Source: Verrucomicrobiota bacterium
Lineage (GTDB): Bacteria; Verrucomicrobiota; Verrucomicrobiia; Opitutales; Opitutaceae
Direction: 5' to 3'
Assembly: GCA_030916665.1 (NCBI GenBank)
Contig: JAUPWC010000665.1
Location: forward strand, 1-17,131
Length of the DNA stretch: 17,131 nt
Within the stretch, counting starts at the first letter, position 1, and every line of letters begins with the position of its first letter. The notes under the pieces were generated by a model that was not told the DNA's origin, made no database searches, and saw nothing but the letters and a program-made list of their open reading frames with translations. This document shows, one piece after another, positions 1-7,305 of the stretch. The translations under genes and the position numbers were made by a program.

Positions 1-735
1 GCCGCGGCGGTGGTCAATTTCGCCGGCCGTTCCATCAACTGCGTGCATACGCCGGCCAACCGCCGCGCGATCCTCGGCTCGCGCGTCAACGCCGTGCGCG
101 CGCTCGCGCAGGGCTGGACGCTGGCGGTCAACCCGCCGCCCGTGTGGATCCAGTGCAGCGCGACCGGCTATTTCGGCGACGCAGGGGAACGCATTTGCAC
201 GGAGGAAGCGCCGGCCGGCGGTGACTTTCTCGCCGAAGTCTGCCGGCATTGGGAGCAGGCCTTCGCCGCGGCCGAACTGCCCGCCGTGCGCCGCGTGGTG
301 CTGCGGCTCGGCGTGGTGCTCGACGCGGAACACGGCGCGTTGCCGCCGCTGGTGCGGCTGGTGCGCCGCTTCGTGGGCGGGGCCGCGGGCAGCGGACGGC
401 AGTTCATGAGCTGGGTGCATCGCGACGACGCGCTCGCGGCGATGATGGCGGCGCTCGCCCGCGCCGATTACACCGGCACCTACAATCTCTGCGCGCCCGC
501 GCCGGTGACCAATGCGGAGTTCATGCGCGAATTGCGCGGCGTGTTCGGCCGCCCTTGGGCGCCACCGGCGCCCGCCTTCGCCGTGCGGCTCATGGCGGGT
601 CCGCTCATGGGCGTGGACCCCGCGCTGGCGCTGCACGGTCAGCGCGCCGTCCCGCGGCGCCTGCAAGCGGCGGGATTCGCGTTTGCCCACCCGGAGATCG
701 GGGCGGCGTTGCGGGAACTGCTGGCCGCGAAGTAG
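1..735 (+). CDS. TIGR01777-family NAD(P)-dependent epimerase (YfcH-like), 5' end missing
   Basis: The frame is open from the first base, so this is the C-terminal 244 residues of a protein that usually has about 300; the N-terminal GxxGxxG nucleotide-binding loop lies outside the window. The fragment begins within the VVNFAG strand of the Rossmann fold. It keeps the SATGYFG segment typical of this atypical short-chain dehydrogenase family (fragment residues about 53-59), the WVHRDD block (about 138-143), and a DUF1731-like C-terminus rich in GQRAVPRRL and GFAFAHPEI. Family members are predicted cytosolic nucleoside-diphosphate-sugar epimerases, related to the cell-division-associated SulA/YfcH group, but the substrate is not established. 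The gene is convergent with the MarC gene, with 33 bases between stop codons. Family assignment is firm; the reaction is not known. Confidence 0.9.
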   Translation, partial: AAAVVNFAGRSINCVHTPANRRAILGSRVNAVRALAQGWTLAVNPPPVWIQCSATGYFGDAGERICTEEAPAGGDFLAEVCRHWEQAFAAAELPAVRRVVLRLGVVLDAEHGALPPLVRLVRRFVGGAAGSGRQFMSWVHRDDALAAMMAALARADYTGTYNLCAPAPVTNAEFMRELRGVFGRPWAPPAPAFAVRLMAGPLMGVDPALALHGQRAVPRRLQAAGFAFAHPEIGAALRELLAAK

Positions 736-768
736 TCGGGGCCCTCACCGGCCGCCGGCGGGTCCGGT

Positions 769-1353
769 TCAGACCCGCAGTCCCTGCCGGATCATCGCCA
801 CGGCGATGGCGGCGAGGAGCATCGACACGATTTTCGAGATGGCGCGCAGACCGGTGGCGCCGATCCTGCGGGCCAGCGCCTCGCTGTAATGCAGCGCGAG
901 CACCACGAGCAGAAGGTTCACCGCCAGCGCCGCGAGGGTCGGCACCAGCCCGACCGTCGCGCTCTGCGCGAGCACCAGCAGCGTTGTGATCGAGGCCGGT
1001 CCGGCGATCAACGGCATGCCCAGCGGGACCACGCCAAAATCCGCCGGCAGCTTCTCCGGCTCGGCGGCCGATTGGATCAGGTCGCGCGCCGCGAGGATGA
1101 ACAGGATGAGCCCGCCTGCGATCTGGAAGTCGCTCACCGAGATGCCGACCGCCTTGAAGATGTTCTGGCCAAGGAAAAGGAAACCCAGCGCGACGAGTCC
1201 GCCGGTCCAGGTCGCCTGGTCCGCGATTTTCTGGCGTTGCGCCCGGTCCATATTGGGTGCGAGCCCGAGGAAGATCGCCGCCAGACCCACCGGATCGATG
1301 GCCACGAACAGCGGGATGAAGGCCTGCAGGAACTTGGAAAACCACTCGAGCAT
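769..1353 (-). CDS. MarC family (UPF0056) integral membrane protein
   Basis: This 194-residue protein has about six hydrophobic segments and the family hallmarks: an N-terminal FIPLFVAIDPVGL segment, a central LGQNIFKAVGISVSDFQIAGGLILF helix pair split by short polar turns, and the PLGMPLIAGPASITT motif. These match the MarC/YchE/YhgN family of inner-membrane proteins, which was once linked to multiple antibiotic resistance and whose transport role is unproven. The start chosen at 1353 gives MLEWFSKF, the usual family beginning. An upstream in-frame ATG at 1380 would add nine residues (MPARLHAAA) without family support. No good ribosome binding site is visible at either. It is divergent from the small gene at 1472 across about 120 bases. 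Confidence 0.93.
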   Translation of the reverse strand: MLEWFSKFLQAFIPLFVAIDPVGLAAIFLGLAPNMDRAQRQKIADQATWTGGLVALGFLFLGQNIFKAVGISVSDFQIAGGLILFILAARDLIQSAAEPEKLPADFGVVPLGMPLIAGPASITTLLVLAQSATVGLVPTLAALAVNLLLVVLALHYSEALARRIGATGLRAISKIVSMLLAAIAVAMIRQGLRV

Positions 1354-1431
1354 GGCCGCAGCGTGCAACCGTGCCGGCAAAAGGCAACGCCCGCGCGTTT
1401 ATAAGCGCAATCCGTGCGCAGTCGCGGCCCG

Positions 1432-1466
1432 CCACCGGTGGTATCCTTGGCCAACCCCAAAGGAGG
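1432..1466 (+). promoter_or_regulatory. Upstream region of the 90-residue gene: palindrome, possible -10 and strong RBS
   Basis: The ribosome binding site AAAGGAGG (1459-1466) sits five bases before the ATG at 1472. It is the best match to the 16S rRNA tail in the window, where most other genes have weak sites. Just upstream are a perfect ten-base palindrome CCACCGGTGG (1432-1441) and a TATCCT hexamer (1442-1447) that could act as a -10 element. No convincing -35 is seen. The RBS is clear; the promoter and operator are guesses. Confidence 0.5.
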
Positions 1467-1471
1467 CGCTT

Positions 1472-1744
1472 ATGCCTGTCATCAAGATCCATCTGGAACA
1501 CGCGGAGAACGACGCCGTTCTCCGCCTTGCCGAACTGCTCCAAGTCCAACCCGAGGATGTGGCCTACGCCGCGCTCAACCGCCTGATGCTGATCGCCCAG
1601 GACCGGAACGTGCAGAACGATGTCGTCCTCACCCTGAAATGGCGGAAGGACAACCTGCCGCTTTGGGCCGACAGCGCCGGTTCCGTGCACAACTACGAGG
1701 GCATGTCCCCCGACGAACCGGCCAAGAGCAAGTATTCCGTGTAG
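1472..1744 (+). CDS. Small uncharacterised protein with ribbon-helix-helix-like N-terminus
   Basis: The 90-residue product is not one I recognise by name. Its first 40 residues read as a short beta strand (PVIKIHLE), a helix (NDAVLRLAELL), a turn with QPED, and a second helix (VAYAALNRLM). This is the order and size of an Arc/MetJ-type ribbon-helix-helix fold. The remainder is polar, contains a WRKDNLPLW segment, and ends in PAKSKYSV. A DNA-binding or antitoxin-like role is an inference from this pattern only, and no toxin gene is adjacent. The start is decided by the strong AAAGGAGG five bases upstream. The gene stands alone, divergent from MarC, and is followed by a hairpin at 1767-1786. 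Confidence 0.75.
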   Translation: MPVIKIHLEHAENDAVLRLAELLQVQPEDVAYAALNRLMLIAQDRNVQNDVVLTLKWRKDNLPLWADSAGSVHNYEGMSPDEPAKSKYSV

Positions 1745-1766
1745 CCGGTCTGGTTTGGCTTCGACC

Positions 1767-1786
1767 TCGGGGCGGTCGCGCCCCGA
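1767..1786. terminator. GC-rich hairpin between convergent genes
   Basis: TCGGGGCG and CGCCCCGA form a perfect eight-base stem with a four-base loop. It lies 22 bases after the stop of the 90-residue gene and about 60 bases downstream of the stop of the minus-strand DUF2959 gene. It could terminate both transcripts. No T-tract follows on either strand, so rho-independent function is uncertain. Confidence 0.45.
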
Positions 1787-1847
1787 TCCCTGCGCCACGT
1801 TGCCTCGGGCTCAACGCGGGGGCCGGCCCGTTGCTTGCACTCCGTCC

Positions 1848-2510
1848 TTACGGTTCGACGGTCTTCATCGCCGAGATGAAGGCGTCGGCTTCCTTGATCG
1901 CCTTTTCCATGTCGGCCACGAGGCGGCCGATGTCGCCCTGCAGCGCGCGGGTGGTGCTGTCGAGCGAGGCGACGGCCTGGGCGTTGAGGTTGTGTTTCAG
2001 GAAGAGCACGTTGTCGCGGAAGGTGACGAGCACCGGCTCCATGCGCGCGGCGGCCTGGTCCATCACGCGGCGCAGGTCGGCGTAGCGGCGCTTGGTGGTC
2101 TCGAGCTGGCGGGCACTCTGCGTGCGGAGGCCGGGGTTGCTGTATTGGGCGAGCTCCTCGTTCCACTCGACGAAGAGGGCCTGCGCCACGCTCTCGATGG
2201 CCTCGATGCGGTCGCGCACGGCGGTGGCGCGCTTCTCGCAGTCGTCGAGTTCGTCCTTCAGGCCGTCGTAGGCTTTCTGCAGTTCGGTGGGCGGCACCTT
2301 GGTCACAGCGAGGAACTCGTGCAGCGCGCTGGCGAACTGTTCCTTGGCGGCCTGCTGCGCGCCCCGCGCCTCCTCCACGCGGTCCACGAGGATCTCGCGC
2401 TTTGGCACGCCGAGCTTCTCCATGGTCTTGTAGTAGGTGCCGGCGCAGCCGCCGAGCACCAGGCTCAGGCCGAGCAACAGGAAGGAGGGAAAGGATGACA
2501 TTCTGCCCAT
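1848..2510 (-). CDS. DUF2959 family lipoprotein
   Basis: The 220-residue protein has a lipoprotein signal (MGRMSSFPSF, a leucine-rich core, then LGGC with Cys22), so it should be lipidated and sit in the periplasm or outer membrane. The mature part begins TYYKTMEKLGVPKREILVDRVEEAR, characteristic of DUF2959, and continues as a long alpha-helical, coiled-coil-like protein to the C-terminus. The family has no known function. The start at 2510 is preferred because it adds an Arg to the signal n-region; ATG 2501 would give a signal with no positive charge. Neither has a good ribosome binding site. A spacer of 227 bases separates it from the upstream M48 gene, so it probably has its own promoter. 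The sequence just before its start resembles that before the lipoprotein gene at 7306-7848. Confidence 0.88.
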   Translation of the reverse strand: MGRMSSFPSFLLLGLSLVLGGCAGTYYKTMEKLGVPKREILVDRVEEARGAQQAAKEQFASALHEFLAVTKVPPTELQKAYDGLKDELDDCEKRATAVRDRIEAIESVAQALFVEWNEELAQYSNPGLRTQSARQLETTKRRYADLRRVMDQAAARMEPVLVTFRDNVLFLKHNLNAQAVASLDSTTRALQGDIGRLVADMEKAIKEADAFISAMKTVEP

Positions 2511-2574
2511 GACACCAAAGTCCGGCCGCTGGTGCCCACGGGGCAACAGCAAAACGGGAGGCTGACGCGTGGAG

Positions 2575-2593
2575 CCGGGGCGCCCCGCCCCGG
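2575..2593. repeat. GC-rich hairpin in spacer (CCGGGGCG / CGCCCCGG)
   Basis: This is a perfect eight-base stem with a three-base CCC loop, preceded by GCGTGGAG, which resembles the GTGGAGCC start of the dispersed repeats at 7255 and 12907. A second seven-base hairpin (ATCCCGC / GCGGGAT) lies at 2614-2631. Together they occupy the spacer between the M48 and DUF2959 genes and could act as a terminator for the cyclase operon or as a decayed REP-like unit. Confidence 0.45.
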
Positions 2594-2737
2594 GGGTTTG
2601 GTCAGGTAGCCGAATCCCGCAAGCGCGGGATGAAAGCGTGGCCGAAAGGGACCACGTTGTCGCTGCGCTCCAACGCGGCTACGAAAAACCCAATCCAAGA
2701 CCCGGAAACCGGCCCGAGGGCGAGCCGGCTCCAGCCT

Positions 2738-3871
2738 TTAAAACGCCACGGCCGTTGGCGCGAGCGCGAGCACACGCGCGCCGGGCGGGGCGATGAGACG
2801 GTATTCGCGGTTGCGGGGGAGCACGAGCATCTCGCCGGGGGCAAGCACGACGGCGCCTTCGCGGAACTCCACCTGCACGGCGGCGGTGAGGGCCTGGAGC
2901 AGGACCTCGCCCTCGGCGTGCTTGTGCCAAGCCTGACCGTCGGCGGGTATCAGCACGCGCAGGACCTGGCCGTTGAGCCGGGCGAGGGTTTCGGCGTCGC
3001 CTGTCGTGTCGAGCTTGGCCGGGAGGGGCATGGGTGCCGGCGGCGGGGCGGGTTCGTCGGGGAGCTTCTGGAGGCGCACGACCAGCGGCGGGTGCGTGGA
3101 GAACATCGTCTTCCGGTTCTCGCCGGTCTGCTTGAGGTTCACGAGCACGGCGCGCAGGCCGCCGGGGGCAAAGCCGTTGGTCACGGCCAGCTGGCGGCCG
3201 TCCTTGTCGGCCTCGTATTCGGTCGGCGCGTCGAACCCGGTCTCGACGATGGCCTTCACGAGGCCGCCGATATCGACGCCGAGCTGGGAATTGATCTGCT
3301 GGACCTGGGCGTTGATCTCGCGGGCCTCGCTGCTGCGCTTGAGGAGGAGGCTCTTGCCGCCGGCCGCGGCCTCGTTGCGCTCGACGATCTTCAGCGCGTG
3401 GCGGTTGGTGATGTGGGCGATCTCGTGGCCGAGAATGCCGGCGAGCACGTCGTCGCTGTCGGCGCGCTCGTAGAGCCCGCGCGTGATGAACACGTAGCCG
3501 CCGGGCGCGGAGAAGGCGTTGACCGTGTCGGATGCGAGCACGGCGAAACGCCACTCGAGATCGGGCCGGTCGGAGGTGCGGGCGAGCGCCTGACCGACGA
3601 GGTTGATGCGGTGCATGACCTCGGAATCGCGGACCACGCCGCCGTATTTCGCGATGATCTCGAGCGCGACGGCGTCGCCGATCTGGCGTTCCTCCTCGGG
3701 GCCGATGCCGGTGACGCCCTTGGCGACCTTCGAGGCGTCCTTGGCGGTGTCCACGCCCTGCTTGAGCTTGTCGAGGCCCTTGGAGAGCTTGCCGAAATCG
3801 AGCTGGGCCGACGCGGTCGCGGCGAGCGCCAGGCCCGCGGCGAGGGAAAGGATGAGACGGTGGGGGCTCAT
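2738..3871 (-). CDS. Secreted M48 family metalloprotease with C-terminal cupin-like domain
   Basis: The 377-residue protein starts with a Sec signal peptide (cleavage likely after ASA, residues 21-23; no lipobox). The M48 peptidase domain spans about residues 55-265. The zinc site HEIAH is at 149-153, the third ligand in the EYEAD block is Glu218, and the family STHPPLVVRL segment follows at about 258-267. A Pro-rich linker (about 273-285) leads to about 80 residues with a cupin motif-1 pattern, His316-x-His318-xxx-Glu322. The second cupin motif is partial and lacks its His. Active-site residues for a zinc endopeptidase are all present, so a periplasmic protease or quality-control enzyme related to BepA/LoiP is expected. 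The ATG overlaps the TGA of the SH3 gene (ATGA), and AAGGGGG (3879-3885) is a good ribosome binding site. It is the last gene of the cyclase operon. Confidence 0.9.
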   Translation of the reverse strand: MSPHRLILSLAAGLALAATASAQLDFGKLSKGLDKLKQGVDTAKDASKVAKGVTGIGPEEERQIGDAVALEIIAKYGGVVRDSEVMHRINLVGQALARTSDRPDLEWRFAVLASDTVNAFSAPGGYVFITRGLYERADSDDVLAGILGHEIAHITNRHALKIVERNEAAAGGKSLLLKRSSEAREINAQVQQINSQLGVDIGGLVKAIVETGFDAPTEYEADKDGRQLAVTNGFAPGGLRAVLVNLKQTGENRKTMFSTHPPLVVRLQKLPDEPAPPPAPMPLPAKLDTTGDAETLARLNGQVLRVLIPADGQAWHKHAEGEVLLQALTAAVQVEFREGAVVLAPGEMLVLPRNREYRLIAPPGARVLALAPTAVAF

Positions 3872-4356
3872 TGGTATTCCCCCTTCTTCTGCGCCTGCAG
3901 GTAGGCATCGACTTCCTCGGTGGTGAGCGAGGCGCACTCGCCGATGACCCACTCGAGATCGCCCTGGGCGGAGGCGAGGCTGCGGGCCGCGGCGTATTCG
4001 TTCACGATGGTGGAAAGTCCGCGGGCGGCGGCCGTGGCCGAGGTCTGGCTGGCGGAAAGCCCGAGGCCGTCGAGGCCCTTGATCTCGGCGGGCTTGGTGA
4101 GGGCGAGGTTGCCCTTGAAGACCCAGCCGGCGGTGTCGCCTTCGCTGACGCGCAGCCACGCGCCCTGCGTTTCCTCGATCTTCACCTGCCGGCCGAAAGG
4201 CAGGGTGCCCGCGGCTTCGGCGAGGGCTTTGGGTTCGGCGAGCAGCTTGGTCTCGATGCGCTTGGTGAACGCGAAGCCGCCGGCCTCGAAGGCGAAGAGC
4301 GCCGAGGCGGTGGCGAGGGCGGCCAACAGGGCCGCGGCGGGAAGGTTTCTTTTCAT
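3868..4356 (-). CDS. Secreted SH3-like domain protein
   Basis: The 162-residue product has a signal peptide (MKRNLPAAALLAALATASA, then FAFEAGG). A bacterial SH3-like fold follows at about residues 33-90, with a LPFGRQVKIEE strand, GAWLRVS, and the typical GWVFKGNL ending. The C-terminal 70 residues are helical with no family I recognise. Bacterial SH3 domains bind peptidoglycan or peptides, so an envelope location and a sensor, scaffold or substrate-presenting role are plausible. It overlaps both neighbours by ATGA: its ATG sits in the cyclase stop and its TGA in the M48 start. No ribosome binding site is seen before it, which fits translational coupling to the cyclase gene. Confidence 0.88.
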   Translation of the reverse strand: MKRNLPAAALLAALATASALFAFEAGGFAFTKRIETKLLAEPKALAEAAGTLPFGRQVKIEETQGAWLRVSEGDTAGWVFKGNLALTKPAEIKGLDGLGLSASQTSATAAARGLSTIVNEYAAARSLASAQGDLEWVIGECASLTTEEVDAYLQAQKKGEYQ

Positions 4357-6425
4357 TTTGAATCCAGGGAAATGACGGGCTCCCAGTCGGGCGGGGGTGG
4401 GGATTGGGCGAGGGACGTGGCTTCGAGCAGCCAGCGGCGGGTGGTCAGGTCGGCGGGGCGCTGCGCCAGCGCCCGGGTGAGCGCGGCGGCGGCCTCGGCA
4501 AAACGCCGTTGGCAGAGGGCAGTGTAGCCCGCGCGGTAGGTTTCGACAAACTCCTTTTCGTCGGCCGACAGGGTGCCGGCGGCGCCGTGCAACGTGTGGA
4601 CCTCGATCGCCTGCAGCTTGCCCTTCACGCGTAGGCGGGCGAGCGGACGCGTCACCATCGCGCTTTGCACGCGGCGCGCGGTCTCCTCGCCGAGGAGGAT
4701 GCCGGTGCCGAAGGCCTTGTTGGCGCCCTCGAGGCGCGAGGCGAGGTTCACCGTGTCGCCCATCACGGTGTATTGCTTTTTGCGCGAGGAACCGAGGTTG
4801 CCGACGACCATCTCGCCCGTGTTCAGGCCGATGCGGACCTCCAGCGTTATGCCGACCTTCGCGGCGTAGCGCGCGTTGATGCCGGCCAGCGCGGCGCGCG
4901 CTTCGAGCGCGGCGTGGCAGGCGGCGACGGCGTGGTCGGGCAGCTGTTGCGGCGCGCCGAGCACGGCCATGACGGCATCGCCGATGTATTTGTCCACGTA
5001 GGCGCCGTGGCGGTGGAGGCATTCGCTGGTTTCCTCGAGGTAGGCGTTGACGACCTCGACCATCTGCTCGGCGGGCAGCTTTTCGGAAAGGTCGGTGAAG
5101 CCCGCGAGATCGGAGAAGAAGACCGTGGCCTCGCGCCGTTCGCCGCCGAGGCGGATGGCCGCGGGGTTGCGCACGAGTTCGTCCACCACGCCGGGGTCCA
5201 CGTAGGCGCCGAACATCGCCTGGATCTCGCGCTTGCGGCGCTGTTCGCGCCAAAGGTTTTCCACGACCACGCCGAGCAGCACGAGCGACACACCCGCCGC
5301 CGGCGTCGCGGGCGGCAGCCACCACCCGGCGGAAAGCGCGGCGTAGGCTCCGCCGAACAGCAGCGCCGTCAGCGCCACCGCGAAGCCGACCGGCGCCACG
5401 ACGGAGCTGCGGTTCAGGCCGGCCAGAAAAACGCCGGCCCCGGCGAGCATGGTCGCGCCCAGCACAAAAGGCCAGGCCAGCGCCGTGATGAACCCGCCTG
5501 CGACCAGGTTGCTCCACGCGGTCCAGTGGATCAGGACGCCCGGCTCGATCTTGCCGACCGGAACCGGTTTCAGGTCGAACGTGCCGTCGGCATTCGCACC
5601 GACGAAAACCACCCGCCCGCGCACCGCCGCGATCGCTTGCGCGAATTCACTGTCCGCCGCGCCGGTCAGCGCGGGCTCGGCGGCCAGGGCCCGGGCGGTG
5701 GCTTCCGGCGAGAAATCCGGCGCCTGCGCGCTCAAGCGGTCGATCAGCGGGAGGCCGGCGGCAAAGAAATGTCCGGCCGGCACCACGGGCACGCCCAGAG
5801 CTTCGATCCTGGCCAAGCCTCCATGCCAGCGCAGCAGACCGCCGGTGCCCGGCGCGGATCCGGCGGAGGCCCGGGCTGCCAGTGAATCCTCCGCATCGTA
5901 ACTCCGGGCCACGCCGTCCGGGTCCGCCGGATAATCCACGAGGCCGAGGCGCGGTTGTGGGAAGAGCGGGGCGTGTTCGCGCAGAAAATCTGCATCCCAG
6001 AACACGGGCGATTCGCTCCGGGTGGCGGCAAGCACCACCTTGGGCGAGGCGGCGGCCACCGCAGCAAGCAGCGCGTCCTGTTCGGCGGACTCGGCCTGGT
6101 TGAAAAAGACGAAGTCCATGACGATCCGTTCTGCGCCGGCGCGGTCGAGGGCGGCAATCAAGGCGGCAAAGTAAGCCCGGGGCAGCGGCCAGCGCTGGCG
6201 GTAGGGATCACGGCCCAGCAGCGCCAGGGTTTCGTTGTTAACCAGCACCAGCGCCGAGTTGTCCGGCAGCGGTGGGGCTTTCAACGGGTGCCGGCTGGCG
6301 GCGTCAAAGAAGCCGCGGTTCAGGGCGTCGGAGAGGGGCGAGAGATGAAACAGCCCGACGAGCGCGACCACCGGCAGCAGCCAGCGCCAGCGGAGGGAGA
6401 AGTCGGAGTGTGCGGGGTCGGCCAC
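4353..6425 (-). CDS. CHASE2 domain adenylate cyclase (class III)
   Basis: The 690-residue protein has an N-terminal membrane segment (about 12-30) and an extracytoplasmic CHASE2 sensor domain (about 35-305, with VMDFVFFN and GRVVFVGANADGTFD). Three closely spaced membrane segments follow (about 310-392), then a cytoplasmic class III cyclase domain (about 430-600). The cyclase residues are complete: metal ligands Asp439 (FFSDLAGFT) and Asp483 (DKYIGDAV), Lys479, Thr553 in QYTVMGD, and transition-state Asn560 and Arg564 in VNLASR. Thr at the adenine-specifying position is typical of the bacterial IIIb adenylate cyclases, so cAMP from ATP is the likely reaction. A short TPR-like helical tail ends the protein (about 620-665). 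The start is a GTG at 6425; no upstream in-frame ATG exists. It leads the operon with the SH3 and M48 genes. Confidence 0.93.
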   Translation of the reverse strand: MADPAHSDFSLRWRWLLPVVALVGLFHLSPLSDALNRGFFDAASRHPLKAPPLPDNSALVLVNNETLALLGRDPYRQRWPLPRAYFAALIAALDRAGAERIVMDFVFFNQAESAEQDALLAAVAAASPKVVLAATRSESPVFWDADFLREHAPLFPQPRLGLVDYPADPDGVARSYDAEDSLAARASAGSAPGTGGLLRWHGGLARIEALGVPVVPAGHFFAAGLPLIDRLSAQAPDFSPEATARALAAEPALTGAADSEFAQAIAAVRGRVVFVGANADGTFDLKPVPVGKIEPGVLIHWTAWSNLVAGGFITALAWPFVLGATMLAGAGVFLAGLNRSSVVAPVGFAVALTALLFGGAYAALSAGWWLPPATPAAGVSLVLLGVVVENLWREQRRKREIQAMFGAYVDPGVVDELVRNPAAIRLGGERREATVFFSDLAGFTDLSEKLPAEQMVEVVNAYLEETSECLHRHGAYVDKYIGDAVMAVLGAPQQLPDHAVAACHAALEARAALAGINARYAAKVGITLEVRIGLNTGEMVVGNLGSSRKKQYTVMGDTVNLASRLEGANKAFGTGILLGEETARRVQSAMVTRPLARLRVKGKLQAIEVHTLHGAAGTLSADEKEFVETYRAGYTALCQRRFAEAAAALTRALAQRPADLTTRRWLLEATSLAQSPPPPDWEPVISLDSK

Positions 6426-6532
6426 CGCGGGGGATTCGACCGGTTCCGCCGCCGCGAGGCAAGCGGCGTGTAAGCGGATCAGAAGGTGGAGCGACCTGCT
6501 CCTCAGGGCGCTTTTCTGAAGCGGGCGTCCTT

Positions 6533-6555
6533 TGCGCGTTGGGGAGCAACGCGCA
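6533..6555. repeat. Hairpin TGCGCGTT / AACGCGCA
   Basis: A perfect eight-base stem with a seven-base loop lies in the 165-base spacer between the DUF4202 stop (6591) and the cyclase start (6425). It is placed to terminate DUF4202 transcription or to structure the cyclase leader. Nearby GGTGGAGCGACCTGCTCC (6486-6503) starts like the dispersed repeats elsewhere in the window but then diverges. Confidence 0.4.
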
Positions 6556-6590
6556 CCACCCGAGGCATTGAAACAGCCCGGGCTACAACC

Positions 6591-7172
6591 TCACGCCCCC
6601 GTGATCGCCTCGGTCACCAGCGCGCCGATGGCGGGCGACAGCGGGATGGTTTTGGCCAGTTCCTGGCCGCGCGGGCTCATTTTTTTCCAGGTCTTGCGGA
6701 TGATATCCACGAACTTCTCGCGCGGATAATCCGTGTGCTGGGCCGCGAAGTCTCCGATCTCGTTCTCCAGGAAGACGAGGCAGGCGGCGTCCTCGAGCGC
6801 CTGCGTGCCGGGGTTGGTCTTCAGCGCGGTCTTGGAGACCCAGGTGGCCGCGGCGTCGGTGTCGGCCGCAGGCACGCCGGCCTGGAGCATCAGCTCGCGG
6901 GCGCGGTCGGCCTGTTTCCTGTAGAGCGACTGGCGCCATTTCAGGTAGCCGGCCTTGCCATCGGGAAACGTGGTGCGCGGCACGCTCCAGCGCTCGAGGT
7001 GTTGGCAGCGCGCGGCGAGCCGCAGCAGGTCCGTGGGCTCGGCAGCGGTGCGGACGACCCAGGCCTCCATGCGGTCGGCATAGACGAGCTCGGCGGGACG
7101 GCCATCGGCGGTCTTCTTGGGATCGCCGGCGTGGGCGGCATCGATCAGTTCACGGGCGCGGGCAAAGCTCAT
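6591..7172 (-). CDS. DUF4202 family protein
   Basis: The 193-residue cytosolic protein matches DUF4202 along its length: FARARELIDAAHAGDP at the start, a central LAARCQHLERWSVPR block, PDGKAGYLKWRQSLYRKQA, and an ALEDAACLVFLENEIGDF segment. It keeps conserved His, Arg, Asp and Glu residues in an arrangement that recalls small metal-dependent HD-type hydrolases, but that comparison is mine. No activity is established for the family that I know of. The ATG at 7172 gives the usual family beginning, with no clear ribosome binding site. It is in the same orientation as its neighbours but separated from each by more than 130 bases, so it is probably a single-gene unit. Confidence 0.88.
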   Translation of the reverse strand: MSFARARELIDAAHAGDPKKTADGRPAELVYADRMEAWVVRTAAEPTDLLRLAARCQHLERWSVPRTTFPDGKAGYLKWRQSLYRKQADRARELMLQAGVPAADTDAAATWVSKTALKTNPGTQALEDAACLVFLENEIGDFAAQHTDYPREKFVDIIRKTWKKMSPRGQELAKTIPLSPAIGALVTEAITGA

Positions 7173-7236
7173 GGGCGGGCAAGCATCGCGGAAGGCCGGA
7201 GCACCAGAAGCACAAAAACGGGGATGTTCGGGGTGG

Positions 7237-7255
7237 CTTGGTGCGTGCCACCAAG
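7237..7255. terminator. Hairpin CTTGGTG / CACCAAG downstream of lipoprotein gene
   Basis: A perfect seven-base stem with a five-base loop abuts the dispersed repeat at 7255-7296. It lies about 50 bases past the stop of the minus-strand lipoprotein gene. It has no T-tract, so terminator function is only a possibility. Confidence 0.35.
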
Positions 7256-7296
7256 GTGGAGCCTGCGCTCCGCGCGGGCTTGGATCGAAGCAGCCC
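7255..7296 (+). repeat. Dispersed GC-rich repeat, copy A
   Basis: The segment starting GGTGGAGCCTGCGCTCCGCG is closely matched, in the opposite orientation, by 12907 down to 12866 (GGTGGAGCCCGCGCTCCGCG). Both copies then carry GGGCT or GGCT and GATCGAA. Both lie between genes. The pattern suggests a REP-like extragenic repeat family. No transposase is visible in the window. Confidence 0.65.
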
Positions 7297-7305
7297 CCAA
7301 ACTCC

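Noticed and set aside
605..1798. Long minus-strand open frame spanning MarC and its neighbours in another frame
   Set aside because: The product is Arg/Gly/Pro-rich with no domain, and it overlaps three better-supported genes.
2630..3904. Long plus-strand open frame opposite the M48 gene
   Set aside because: The minus strand has the HEIAH and EYEAD motifs and a signal peptide. The plus-strand product is low-complexity and an effect of high GC.
4665..5885. Long plus-strand open frame opposite the cyclase gene
   Set aside because: It is an antisense shadow of the cyclase, whose catalytic residues are complete on the minus strand.
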